From: Halocatena pleomorpha
GTDB lineage: Archaea; Halobacteriota; Halobacteria; Halobacteriales; Haloarculaceae
Length of the DNA: 64,000 nt
Assembly: GCF_003862495.1 (NCBI RefSeq)
Contig: NZ_RRCH01000022.1
Span: 1-64,000, forward strand
Direction of reading: 5' to 3'
Part shown: positions 1 through 8,351 of the stretch, in pieces
How positions within the stretch are numbered: the first letter of the stretch is position 1
How the letters are laid out: every line of letters begins with the position of its first letter
The notes under the pieces: generated by a model
Database searches by the model: none
What the model was told of the DNA's origin: nothing
The model's input: the letters and a program-made list of their open reading frames with translations, nothing else
Position numbers and translations under genes: made by a program

Positions 1-23
1 TCTGTTCACGACGCTGTAGAAAA

Positions 24-97
24 TCCGCTCTCCCCGATTTGAACGGGGGGCAAGTCGATCTACAGTCGACTGCTCTGCCAGACTGAGCTAAGAGCGG
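24..97 (-). tRNA. tRNA-Tyr (anticodon GTA)
   Basis: Read on the minus strand, the sequence folds into a full cloverleaf: acceptor stem CCGCTCT with AGAGCGG, a D-arm containing TAGCTCAGTCTGGCAGAGCA, an anticodon stem GTCGA/TCGAC around the loop CTGTAGA (anticodon GTA, tyrosine), and a T-arm CCCCGTTCAAATCGGGG. The discriminator base is A. There is no intron and CCA is not encoded. It lies 130 bases before the divergent cell-division regulator gene. Confidence 0.95.
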
Positions 98-229
98 TCA
101 CTCTTTCGTATGGGCATTCATCATTTAACGCTTTCTGTTCAGAACAGCAGTTTCCTCATATCTCGCGTCTTCGGTGGTTGTCTGACGCTGCACGAACGTT
201 GATATGGGTTGGCAATCAACCCCTACCCG

Positions 230-781
230 ATGAGCAAGATCACGTTTCGCGCTGACGACGAATTGATCGCGCAACTGGAGGAATTCGAAGCCTCCAAAAG
301 CGCGATCATGCGCGAAGCGCTTCGCACCTATCTCAACACGCATATGAGCGGCTCCGAACCGTCGGATCTCCCATCGGAATTTGAAGATGAACGCTGGGTG
401 GACCACGTAATCCGAGATCGCGTCGACGAACTCATCGGTGAACGAGGAGATGAAGCGTTTACGCGGTCCAAACCCAAGGATATCAACGTGAACATCTCCG
501 TCGAAGGGGAGCCACAGACGGCTGTTACCGACGAATCCTCTGCTGATCCCGAGCAGTGTAAGACGCCCACCTCAACGACGACGGACTCTGCGACGGAACG
601 AACCCAGTGTTCCAACTGTGGCGAAACACACCCCGAAACACACGTGTACTGTCCGAATTGCGGCGAAAAATCCACGCAGAACCACGTGTGTGAGTGCGGT
701 GCCGATATCGACACAAAATGGTCGTTCTGTCCCGCTTGTGGCCGTCGTACACCGACTGAGACCGACCTTGAACGATCGTAG
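230..781 (+). CDS. cdrL: CdrL-like RHH regulator with C-terminal zinc ribbons
   Basis: This is a 183-residue protein. Residues 1-40 form a ribbon-helix-helix (MSKITFRADDELIAQLEE, then a helix with KSAIMREALRTYL), a polar acidic linker follows, and the C-terminus carries two zinc ribbons (CSNC/CPNC and CECG/CPAC). A short RHH gene and ftsZ2 follow it. That order matches the haloarchaeal cdrL-cdrS-ftsZ2 locus, where CdrL is known to act as a transcription factor on the cdrS-ftsZ2 promoter. I chose the ATG at 230. A TTG at 209 would add seven residues but precedes the RHH strand and sits in the TATA-like stretch (TTGATATGG). Assignment rests on architecture and synteny. Confidence 0.85.
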   Translation: MSKITFRADDELIAQLEEFEASKSAIMREALRTYLNTHMSGSEPSDLPSEFEDERWVDHVIRDRVDELIGERGDEAFTRSKPKDINVNISVEGEPQTAVTDESSADPEQCKTPTSTTTDSATERTQCSNCGETHPETHVYCPNCGEKSTQNHVCECGADIDTKWSFCPACGRRTPTETDLERS

Positions 782-880
782 CCACTGTCTGACGATCACT
801 GGCGACTGTATACGCCATGAATTCCCCTGACACGCCCCGAACGGTCCATTCATGGTGATTGTATCCACTAGTGTCATACA

Positions 881-1047
881 CGGGGCAAAGATTTATTACA
901 CCGGCGGGTATGAACACACCTGCGTAAGACGACCGTCTTACACGGTTGCGAATGCGCGATGATGCGGCCGCATTCATGCGGTTTTGCTGTGTAAGACGCA
1001 AGGCGGACCGCCGCCCATTCTCGTCTTACCGGACAAAGGGGAAAACC
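881..1047 (+). promoter_or_regulatory. cdrS-ftsZ2 promoter and putative RHH operator array
   Basis: A TATA-like TTTATTA lies at about 891-897. Downstream are four copies of the half-site GTAAGACG or its complement, arranged as two inverted pairs: 924-931 with 934-941 (2-bp gap) and 991-998 with 1022-1029 (23-bp gap). Between the pairs is the palindrome ATGCGGCCGCAT (962-973). Short inverted half-sites suit dimeric RHH proteins, so this is probably where CdrL and/or CdrS bind. The assignment of the binder is inference. Confidence 0.6.
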
Positions 1048-1227
1048 ATGGAGCGTGTGACACTACGGATTCCAAAACAACAGATCGAAGCGGTCGAACA
1101 ACTGGTTGAGACGGGTGAGTTTCCCAATCGGAGCGAAGCGATTCGATCGGCTGTTCGAGACATGATCAACGAAGAGAACACAGAGCGTCAGCGACGGGAG
1201 AGCAAGCGTCAGTGGGCGCGTGTCTGA
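1048..1227 (+). CDS. cdrS: CdrS, short RHH cell-division regulator
   Basis: This 59-residue protein is almost only a ribbon-helix-helix: strand ERVTLRIP, helix [11 protein letters not shown], the [16 protein letters not shown] motif, and a basic C-terminal tail. It ends two bases before the ftsZ2 start, so the two genes are surely co-transcribed. In Halobacterium and Haloferax, CdrS is a known regulator of ftsZ2 and cell division. The ATG at 1048 follows GGGGAAAACC and starts exactly at the RHH strand; the open frame extends further upstream, but only through the repeated operator sequence. Confidence 0.9.
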   Translation: MERVTLRIPKQQIEAVEQLVETGEFPNRSEAIRSAVRDMINEENTERQRRESKRQWARV

Positions 1228-1229
1228 CG

Positions 1230-2393
1230 ATGCAAGATCTCGTCAACGACGCGCTTGAACACGCCGAAGACGAACAACGCAAGGCAGCTAACGCGGACAA
1301 CATTGACGAATTCGGCGATCCTCGTATCGTGGTCGTCGGTGCTGGTGGTGCCGGCAATAACACTGTCAATCGTCTTTACAATATCGGCGTCGATGGCGCT
1401 GACACGGTCGCGGTCAACACGGACAAACAACATCTCCAGATGATCGAGGCCGACACGAAAGTGCTCGTCGGGAAAACGCTTACACAGGGTCTCGGTGCCG
1501 GTGGTGATCCTTCGATGGGGGAGCGAGCAACCGAGATGGCCCGGGGAACAATCAAGGACGTGCTCTCGGGTGCTGATCTCGTGTTCGTTACGGCTGGCAT
1601 GGGTGGCGGAACGGGCACGGGTGCCGCACCTGTCATCTCGAAGATCGCAAAGGAGCTTGGGGCGATCGTTGTCGGTATGGTTTCGACCCCGTTCAACGTC
1701 GAACGGGCGCGTACTGTGAAAGCTGAAGAGGGACTTGAACAACTCCGCAACGAAGCGGATTCGATCATTGTTTTAGACAACAATCGATTGCTCGATTACG
1801 TCCCAAACCTTCCAATCGGCAAAGCGTTTTCCGTAATGGATCAGATCATCGCTGAGACGGTTAAGGGGATCTCCGAAACGATCACCCAACCGTCGCTCAT
1901 CAACCTCGATTACGCGGACATGACCGCCATCATGGGGCAAGGTGGGGTCGCGGTCATGCTCGTTGGGGAGACCCAAGACAAAAACAAAACTGAGGAAGTC
2001 GTTCGAGACGCGATGAGCCATCCTCTTCTCGATGTCGATTACCGAGGAGCGACGGGCGGATTGGTCCATATCACTGGCGGTCCTGATCTCACACTCAAAG
2101 AGGCCGAAGGGATCGCCCAGCGGATCACGGAACGACTTGAGGCCGATGCAAACGTCATTTGGGGTGCACGAATCCAACAGGAGTACAAGGGCAAAGTTCG
2201 CGTGATGGCGATCATGACGGGTGTACAGAGCGCACAGATTCTCGGTCCGACGACCCAAAAGCAGGCAGACGCTTCTCGCCGTGCAGCACTTGACCGGGTG
2301 GACACCGATTCGGAGACTAACTACGGGAGTGCACAGTCCGATGGTGGACAAGATTCTGTCGAAACTAACAACGGTCTCGACGTTATTCGATAA
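1230..2393 (+). CDS. ftsZ2: cell division protein FtsZ2
   Basis: A 387-residue tubulin-superfamily GTPase that assembles into the division ring at mid-cell. The GTP-binding signature GGGTGTG is at residues 125-131, an N-terminal nucleotide-binding GAGGAGNN at 37-44, and the synergy (T7) loop NLDYAD at 225-230. The haloarchaeal FtsZ2 type is indicated by the short acidic N-terminal extension, the cdrS-ftsZ2 linkage and the neighbouring ncsA gene. In Haloferax volcanii FtsZ2 is needed for constriction, while FtsZ1 organises the ring. Start ATG 1230 overlaps nothing and lies two bases after cdrS. The C-terminal tail after about residue 350 is polar and presumably disordered. Confidence 0.95.
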   Translation: MQDLVNDALEHAEDEQRKAANADNIDEFGDPRIVVVGAGGAGNNTVNRLYNIGVDGADTVAVNTDKQHLQMIEADTKVLVGKTLTQGLGAGGDPSMGERATEMARGTIKDVLSGADLVFVTAGMGGGTGTGAAPVISKIAKELGAIVVGMVSTPFNVERARTVKAEEGLEQLRNEADSIIVLDNNRLLDYVPNLPIGKAFSVMDQIIAETVKGISETITQPSLINLDYADMTAIMGQGGVAVMLVGETQDKNKTEEVVRDAMSHPLLDVDYRGATGGLVHITGGPDLTLKEAEGIAQRITERLEADANVIWGARIQQEYKGKVRVMAIMTGVQSAQILGPTTQKQADASRRAALDRVDTDSETNYGSAQSDGGQDSVETNNGLDVIR

Positions 2394-2508
2394 ACGATGA
2401 AATAATAACGAGTGAGACCGCCGTTTCCAACATTAATTTTCAACATACTCTAGATATATACTATATCCGAGACGGTATCATGGTATAAGACGCGTCGATT
2501 CCACCGCC

Positions 2509-3498
2509 TCAGGCAGCGTGAATCGATTCGACAAGCTGGCATTTTCGGCAGAGTCGGTTCGTTGTCGCCGCGCCACACCGCTCGCACTCAGTGATGTCGG
2601 GGAGCGAATCCTGCCGAGACTGTTCCGCAGCAATCCCGGCGAGATCTTCGTAGCCTGCCATGATGGAGTGGCGCGTGCCCGGATGATTCTCTTCGAGTTT
2701 GAGGAGGAGTTGCTGTATCTCCCCGCGATACGCCTCGCTCGCGTGAGGACACTCAGCCATGTGAACAGGGAGATCCGTGAGGTGTGCGAACAGTGCGATC
2801 TCCTTTTCAGGAATGTCTCGAAGCGGTTTCGCGCGCGGAACGAACGTCTCGCTTTCAGTGCGCGTCTGCCGGTCGTCGCCACTCGTTTCCTCGAACGGTC
2901 CGAGACTGGCGTCGAAATGTTTCGCTATCTGCGTGACATCACCTTCAAGGATGTTCATGAGCGCTGTTTGGGCCTCGTCATCAAGATTGTGCCCTGTGAG
3001 GAGTTTGTCCGCGTCGTATTCTTTCGCATACCGAGTGAGGATGTCCCGACGGAACACCCCACAGTACGCACACGGAGCCATGTTTTCCGGATCAGTGTCA
3101 GCTACCTCGTCCATTCTGAGATCGAACTCTTCCTCGTAGGCGACGACTTCGTGTCGGATGTCCATGTTCTCGGTCAACTCAAGACACGCGTCGACCGACG
3201 CGTCTCGGTATCCCTCGATGCCTTCGTGGATCGTGAGCGCGAGGAGTTCAATCCGTGGATCGTGAGCGAACGTTTCATAGAGCAGTTGTGTGAGAACGAC
3301 GCTGTCTTTCCCGCCGGAGAGACCGATCACCCACGTTTCGGGAGCGTCGGGAGACGCATCCGAACTGACGAGCGCGTCCTCTCGGATCCGCCGTTTGACG
3401 CGCTTTTCGACCGAGCGAATGAAATGATCCTCACAGAGATGCAGCCCGGAGTACTCGGCGTGTAGGACCGCCGGCTCTCCGCATTTATCGCACTCCAT
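2509..3498 (-). CDS. ncsA: tRNA 2-thiolation enzyme NcsA
   Basis: A 329-residue PP-loop ATPase of the TtuA/Ncs6 group. It adenylates U34 of tRNA, and sulfur is then transferred from a ubiquitin-like SAMP carrier to give 2-thiouridine. Visible features: an N-terminal zinc site (CDKC at 3-6, CEDH near 22), the PP-loop SGGKDS at 61-66, the PCAYCG cysteine motif near 153 expected to hold the catalytic or Fe-S cysteines, and a C-terminal zinc ribbon (CERC and CRKC within the last 25 residues). It converges on ftsZ2, as ncsA does in Haloferax. Confidence 0.92.
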   Translation of the reverse strand: MECDKCGEPAVLHAEYSGLHLCEDHFIRSVEKRVKRRIREDALVSSDASPDAPETWVIGLSGGKDSVVLTQLLYETFAHDPRIELLALTIHEGIEGYRDASVDACLELTENMDIRHEVVAYEEEFDLRMDEVADTDPENMAPCAYCGVFRRDILTRYAKEYDADKLLTGHNLDDEAQTALMNILEGDVTQIAKHFDASLGPFEETSGDDRQTRTESETFVPRAKPLRDIPEKEIALFAHLTDLPVHMAECPHASEAYRGEIQQLLLKLEENHPGTRHSIMAGYEDLAGIAAEQSRQDSLPDITECERCGAATTNRLCRKCQLVESIHAA

Positions 3499-3558
3499 GC
3501 GCGGACTTACGGGTTCGGAAAAATAACGCTGTTGTGACTGTCGCTCGGGCGGTAGAGA

Positions 3559-4518
3559 TCACCGTAGTCGGTCCGTTTGGTCGTTCGTGAACTGCGCCAG
3601 CTCGGAGCGGGTCGGCAGCCCTTCGATATCCCCGGTAACGGTGGTCGCAAGCGCTCCGACCGCAGCGGCGCGATCGGTCGCACGAGTCGGGGACAACTCA
3701 TCGAGCCGTCCGGAAAGATAGCCCGCGGCGAACCCATCGCCGGCACCGATAGGATCGATAACGCGGTCGACTTTGTAGGATTCAACCCGCTGTGCGACGG
3801 AATCCGACGCGACGAACGCCCCATCAGCACCGAGTTTAACGACCACTTCCGTCGCACCCAATGCCCGGAACTCTTCAGCGATGGTCTCCGGGTCGTCGGT
3901 ATCGAGCAACACTTCTCCTTCTTCGATGCCCGGAAGAACAATATCACACTTCTCAACGAGTGGGAGAAGCGTCTCGCGCATCTCTGCTGGATCCCACAGT
4001 TTGAACCGGAGGTTCGGATCGAACGAGACCGTCAGATCGTGCTGATTAGCTCGGTGGATGGCGTCCTGGACGAGCTTCCGACAGGAATCACTCAACGCTG
4101 GTGTGATCCCTGTCAGATGGAGGTATTTCGCATTGGCGAGGGCTTCGTCCGGTAAATCGTCCGGTGTCATCCGGCTCGCCGCGGAGCCGTCCCGGTAGTA
4201 GAAAACGCCGCTTTCGCCCAGCTCACGGCGTTCTTTGAACATGATTCCGGTTGGGGCGTCCGCGTCAAACGCGACGTACTGGGTGTCGACGCCTGCGCCC
4301 CGGATCGTATCACGGACGTACTGCCCGTGAGGATCCGCCCCGAGCCGGCTCACCCACGCCGTCTGATGCCCCAAGCGAGCGAGTCCGATCGCCATGTTGC
4401 TTTCTGCCCCACCGATCCGCTTTCTGAAATCCATGATGTGGCGCAGTGGACCGGATTCGTGTGGGTTTAACAGCACCATCGTCTCCCCGAGAGTAAGCAC
4501 GTCTGTTTGGGTCTCCAT
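3559..4518 (-). CDS. kdgK: 2-keto-3-deoxygluconate kinase (PfkB family)
   Basis: A 319-residue ribokinase-type sugar kinase. The N-terminal substrate-binding GGAESNMAIGLARLG and the C-terminal catalytic DPIGAGDGFAAGYL with its base aspartate are intact. It is expected to phosphorylate 2-keto-3-deoxygluconate in the cytosolic semi-phosphorylative Entner-Doudoroff pathway. Divergent trmB, a regulator of sugar metabolism, supports the sugar-acid assignment over adenosine or ribose kinase. A TATA-like AAATATTTA (minus strand, about 4560-4568) gives only a short leader. Substrate is inferred from family resemblance and context. Confidence 0.85.
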   Translation of the reverse strand: METQTDVLTLGETMVLLNPHESGPLRHIMDFRKRIGGAESNMAIGLARLGHQTAWVSRLGADPHGQYVRDTIRGAGVDTQYVAFDADAPTGIMFKERRELGESGVFYYRDGSAASRMTPDDLPDEALANAKYLHLTGITPALSDSCRKLVQDAIHRANQHDLTVSFDPNLRFKLWDPAEMRETLLPLVEKCDIVLPGIEEGEVLLDTDDPETIAEEFRALGATEVVVKLGADGAFVASDSVAQRVESYKVDRVIDPIGAGDGFAAGYLSGRLDELSPTRATDRAAAVGALATTVTGDIEGLPTRSELAQFTNDQTDRLR

Positions 4519-4691
4519 CGTGTTTCAGTCCGTTCCCTGAGATACCATTCATACAACAGTAAATATTTTCGTTTCAGCTGGCCACCGAACACGTTCGGAT
4601 TCGGTATCCACCAGTAGAGTAATGTTTCTACCCACGAACGATGTGATAGGCTCGGCCGATCTTCACAATTGACTTCCGAATTGTGATAGAT

Positions 4692-4708
4692 TACTTCATT
4701 ATTCAGTA
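4692..4708 (+). promoter_or_regulatory. TrmB-like binding site at the trmB promoter
   Basis: The sequence TACTTCATTATTCAGTA has the form TACT-N8-CAGTA. This is one base away from the TACT-N7/8-GAGTA element known for TrmB in Halobacterium. It abuts the TATA-like AAATATTTTA (4708-4717), which is about 27 bases before the trmB ATG. The position over the BRE/TATA suggests autoregulation; control of divergent kdgK is also possible. Confidence 0.55.
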
Positions 4709-4741
4709 AATATTTTATTCGTTGGTCGAAAACAGCCGGTA

Positions 4742-5791
4742 ATGGATTCGGACGACCTCCGTCACCGTATGGAGCGCGTCGGTGACCGGTTCGATTTCGG
4801 GGAATACGAGATCGAGGCGTATCTGGCGGTACTCGATCACGGTGAACTGACGGCGAGTGAGATCGCAGAACACACGTCGATTCCCCAGCCGCGGGTGTAC
4901 GATACAGTGCGGAAACTGAGTGACAGGGGAATGGTCGAGTTGCGCGAGTCCCGTCCGATGCGGGTCGTGGCGCTCGATCCCGGCGAGGTATTTCCGACGA
5001 TTCAGGCGTCGCTTGAGGAGATGGTTGAGGGGTTGGCTGACCGTTACACCACGCCGTCGCGCGAGACCGAAGCGGTATCACTAGTGAAGTCACGTCCGAG
5101 CATTCTCCGGTATTTAGAGACGGTGATCGAAAGCGCGGAGTACGAACTCGTGCTTTCGCTCACGCCGGAACTGCTGTCCCGGTACGAAGAGCTGTTGTCT
5201 GAGGTGTGTGAGACAGGCGTCACTGTAGAGTTGCTCGTAACGCCTGCGGCGTCAGCACCGTCGCCTGAGGAGTACGATTACACGCAGGTTTCAACGAGTG
5301 CGCGGGCACGACGAGGGATAACGACGCCAGTCATGGCTGTCGCGGACGGAACACGGTCGGTGTACGCAACCCAGAGCGCGCTCACGAGCGACACCGAACA
5401 TTACGGCGTCATCTTCAATCGATCAGCGCTGGGCTTTCTCGTCACTGGCTTTTACAACACGGTGTTGTGGACGACAGCCACGCCCCTCACCGAGGATGGT
5501 CATGAACGGCCGTTTCCGCGGCGGTACGCGTCTATTCGCCGCTGCCTGAAGGACCTCCGCGATTTAGACCGGGAGTTCTACGCTCACGTCGAGGGCCGAG
5601 ACGTAGAAACCGGCGACAGTCGGACCGTGTACGGCACTATTGCCGACGTTGCTGTCGAACCGACCGGCGAGGTCGCTACGCTCACCCTCGACACCGACGA
5701 CGGTTCGGTAACGGTGGGTGGGCGTGTCGCTGCGCTCGAAGACATCGAAGCCCACGAGATTCATATCGACACCAAACCGATTACGCGGTGA
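4742..5791 (+). CDS. trmB: TrmB family sugar-responsive transcriptional regulator
   Basis: 349 residues. An N-terminal winged helix-turn-helix of the TrmB type (residues about 15-75, LTASEIAEHTSIPQPRVYDT) is followed by a short coiled segment and a C-terminal effector domain (about 105-345) of the TrmB sugar-binding class. In Halobacterium TrmB controls glycolytic, gluconeogenic and cofactor genes according to sugar supply. Its position divergent from KDG kinase and the TACT-N8-CAGTA element in its promoter support that role here. The ATG lies about 27 bases after the TATA element, so the transcript is probably leaderless. Confidence 0.88.
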   Translation: MDSDDLRHRMERVGDRFDFGEYEIEAYLAVLDHGELTASEIAEHTSIPQPRVYDTVRKLSDRGMVELRESRPMRVVALDPGEVFPTIQASLEEMVEGLADRYTTPSRETEAVSLVKSRPSILRYLETVIESAEYELVLSLTPELLSRYEELLSEVCETGVTVELLVTPAASAPSPEEYDYTQVSTSARARRGITTPVMAVADGTRSVYATQSALTSDTEHYGVIFNRSALGFLVTGFYNTVLWTTATPLTEDGHERPFPRRYASIRRCLKDLRDLDREFYAHVEGRDVETGDSRTVYGTIADVAVEPTGEVATLTLDTDDGSVTVGGRVAALEDIEAHEIHIDTKPITR

Positions 5792-5851
5792 CACCGTCCA
5801 CACCGTCACCACGGCCCACATGCTTTACGTGCGCCAGCCAAGAAATCCATC

Positions 5852-7075
5852 ATGAATCGCTATAACAGCCTATACAAGCTGTATGACGAGTTCGATACTG
5901 CAACGCTTCGAGAGTATCAGACGCTCGTGGACCTTTTCCCGGCACTCGGGTCGCGTGTCGCGTTGGAACTCTGGCAGGAGACCAACGACGAACTCGACCA
6001 AAACCGCAATGCGATTCGTCGAATGTTCCCGGCTGGAGAGACGTTCGCTGACATCGCTGCTCACGCCTCGCGGGATGAGGCGTTTACGGCGTTGGATCTC
6101 AACACCAAGTACGGCCGGGCGGTGAACGTTCTCGTGTTAGATGTCGATGAAACGCTCCGGTCGGCTGGCCGCACTGACAACGAGATTCCCCGTGAAACAC
6201 TGTCTCTACTCACCCAACTCCACGAGGACGGACTTCCGATCGTCATCTGTACCGGCCAAACCTTAGAGAACGTCAAGGGGTTCATCACTCAGGGATTGGG
6301 TAACGAGCTCGTTCATTCAGGACGGCTGAGCGTTGTTTATGAAGCCGGTAACGGTGTGTTCTCCCCTGGTCATGGTGAAGACACGAAAACGTTGCTGTAC
6401 GAAGGGTTAGACGAAGAGATAAGAACCGTGTTCGACAGGGTGCGGTCACGCGTGGTTTCGGACGCCCCTGAACCGATCAAGCGCGGGTGTCACCTCCAGG
6501 GCAACGAGTTCAACATCACGCTCAAGCCGAACTTTCAGACAGGGAGTGACCGCGCGGTGTCGGTGATCGACGACGCGCTGTGTCACCTCCTTGATCTGCT
6601 CGCTGCCGCGGTTGATGGCGTCGATGCGGCGACAACGCGTGCGTACTACGCTGCCCGTGATCCCGAGATCCGTGGCGTGCTTGAACGCCATGGCGGTGTT
6701 CCGGAGGTCGATCTTGCGGACCTTCCCGAAACGGCCGAATCGCTCTTCGAACGGATCGATATCGCCTACTACAAGGGTGACGCCGCCGAAATGGGGAGCC
6801 TAGAGTTGGACAAGCCGACCGGTGTTCAAACGGCGTTCGACGTGCTCGGTCTCGATGATCCGTTCGCGCTCGTGATGGGAGATTCGAAAAGTGACCTCCG
6901 CGTCATGGAGTGGGTCGACGCCAACGACTGTGGGATCGCCGCCGCGCCGGATCATGCCTCTCGGGTCGTCTCCGAACACGTCTTCAACACTGATGAACTC
7001 GTCTTCGAGCGCAACGACAGCGCCTCCATGTTGCGGATCGTCTACGCTCTCAACCGGATCGCAGGGATCGATTAA
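5852..7075 (+). CDS. HAD superfamily hydrolase (Cof-like)
   Basis: 407 residues. A HAD core begins near residue 93, with motif I DVDET (97-101), motif II ICTGQT (about 133) and motif IV MGDSKSDLR (about 342). The mobile cap lies between, as in the IIB (Cof/sucrose-phosphatase) subgroup. The roughly 90-residue N-terminal helical extension is extra compared with plain Cof phosphatases. The substrate cannot be read from sequence; a sugar phosphate is plausible given the nearby kdgK/trmB, but this is only inference. The stop codon overlaps that of the convergent glyoxalase-fold gene by 4 bases. Confidence 0.75.
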   Translation: MNRYNSLYKLYDEFDTATLREYQTLVDLFPALGSRVALELWQETNDELDQNRNAIRRMFPAGETFADIAAHASRDEAFTALDLNTKYGRAVNVLVLDVDETLRSAGRTDNEIPRETLSLLTQLHEDGLPIVICTGQTLENVKGFITQGLGNELVHSGRLSVVYEAGNGVFSPGHGEDTKTLLYEGLDEEIRTVFDRVRSRVVSDAPEPIKRGCHLQGNEFNITLKPNFQTGSDRAVSVIDDALCHLLDLLAAAVDGVDAATTRAYYAARDPEIRGVLERHGGVPEVDLADLPETAESLFERIDIAYYKGDAAEMGSLELDKPTGVQTAFDVLGLDDPFALVMGDSKSDLRVMEWVDANDCGIAAAPDHASRVVSEHVFNTDELVFERNDSASMLRIVYALNRIAGID

Positions 7076-7824
7076 GGCTCCAAAATTTCGATTTCATGGT
7101 CGTCGTTCGTTTTCGTGAACGCGTACCGGTTGTCACAGCTTTCGGGATCTCGGTAGTCCTCGGCGTGACGCTCCATGAGTGTCTCCCACTCGTCTTGGAG
7201 ATCGTCAGTACGGACGGCGAGATGCCCCCACGCGTCGCCCAACTCGTAGCTGTCTCCGTCGTAGTTGTACGTGAGTTCGACCGACATCGCTTGTTCGGCG
7301 GCGTCGGGCTTCATGAAATACAGTGCGAAATCCTCGTTCTCCGAGCGACGAACCAGATCGTAATCGAGCTTTCGTGCATACCACCCGATTGCGGCGTCAG
7401 CGTCCTCAACGCGCACCATCGTGTGGTCTAATCCCCAGCGAGCGCCATGGTCGCGCTGGACGATCTCGATCTCGTGGCCGTCAGGATCTTTCACGAACGC
7501 GTACCGCCCGCCACAGGAGTCGGGATCCCGGTAGTCCTCGACGCCTTCGTCCAGCAACTGCTCGTAGGCGTCGTACACGTCATCAACGCGCACCGCAATG
7601 TGCCCCCACGCGTCGCCCATCTCATACGTTCGGTCGTCGTGGTTGTACGTGAGTTCCAGTTTCGCATCCTCTTCGTGGCGGTCGGGCGGTGCGAGATACA
7701 CGTTGGTGAACGTATCGGCCTCCCACCGGCTCGTTTCTTCGTACCCGAAGTGGGTAGTGTACCAGTCGAGGGAACTGTCCAGATCTTCGACGCGCAGCAT
7801 CACATGATCGAGTACGCCGGTCAT
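7072..7824 (-). CDS. tandem VOC (glyoxalase-fold) domain protein
   Basis: 250 residues made of two homologous vicinal-oxygen-chelate domains (about 1-125 and 130-250). Each begins with LDHxMxRVED, contains LELTYN or VELTYN, then GDAWGHxAVR, and ends with HEIEI. The metal-ligand His and Glu positions (LDH, HxE, GH, EIEI) are present in both halves. The closest named family is lactoylglutathione lyase (glyoxalase I). Haloarchaea use gamma-glutamylcysteine rather than glutathione, so the true thiol substrate is uncertain. The intragenic duplication is visible at protein level. Confidence 0.8.
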   Translation of the reverse strand: MTGVLDHVMLRVEDLDSSLDWYTTHFGYEETSRWEADTFTNVYLAPPDRHEEDAKLELTYNHDDRTYEMGDAWGHIAVRVDDVYDAYEQLLDEGVEDYRDPDSCGGRYAFVKDPDGHEIEIVQRDHGARWGLDHTMVRVEDADAAIGWYARKLDYDLVRRSENEDFALYFMKPDAAEQAMSVELTYNYDGDSYELGDAWGHLAVRTDDLQDEWETLMERHAEDYRDPESCDNRYAFTKTNDDHEIEILEP

Positions 7825-7919
7825 GGTTGGGAGAACTCGTGGGAGGAGTAAAAGCGTTATCAGCTAAGTAGTCCATGACGAATAGCAGGTGAATCTACTG
7901 GTACACGTTTCGGTCGGAC

Positions 7920-8351
7920 TCATCGATCTTCTGCTGCCCGCACGAGCGGCCAGTACGCCCACCACGCTACAGCACCCATGAGCACGATTCCAACGGGCAG
8001 CGCCAGATACCCCATTCGTCGGGAAAAGCCCGCGAGTACCGGAAGGTGGCTCACGGCCGTTGCGACCAACAATCCACCGGTCAACCGGGCGTCCTTGACT
8101 CCCAACGCACCACCGATGGCACTGCACAGTGATCCTGCGTACAGCACCGCGCCGATCGGCCACGCACGGAGAAACGGCGCGACCTGCCCGCCCGTGAACC
8201 GCAGATACTCGTGGATCAAAACCAGCTGTCCAGACTCCACTCCGACCAATCCGAACGGGAACAGGAGCGTGATGGTAGTGGGCGAAGTGATCACTGTCCA
8301 CGGAATCACACCCAGCGCCACCACCACGGCCAGCCGCCGGCGTGGGTTCAT
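7920..8351 (-). CDS. small haloarchaeal membrane protein (TIGR04206-like)
   Basis: 143 residues with four probable transmembrane helices (about 7-30, 60-85, 90-107 and 113-135), a basic N-terminus (MNPRRR) and a charged C-terminal end. No catalytic motif is visible. It overlaps the end of drg by the ATGA arrangement (8348-8351), so it is translationally coupled to drg. I think it belongs to the uncharacterised haloarchaeal family TIGR04206, from memory of length and topology. Function unknown. Confidence 0.65.
   Translation of the reverse strand: MNPRRRLAVVVALGVIPWTVITSPTTITLLFPFGLVGVESGQLVLIHEYLRFTGGQVAPFLRAWPIGAVLYAGSLCSAIGGALGVKDARLTGGLLVATAVSHLPVLAGFSRRMGYLALPVGIVLMGAVAWWAYWPLVRAAEDR

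Noticed and set aside
2486-2496. TAAGACG followed by CGTC downstream of ftsZ2, resembling the cdrS operator half-site
   Set aside because: It lies at the convergent 3' ends of ftsZ2 and ncsA, not at a promoter, and lacks a paired half-site of full length.
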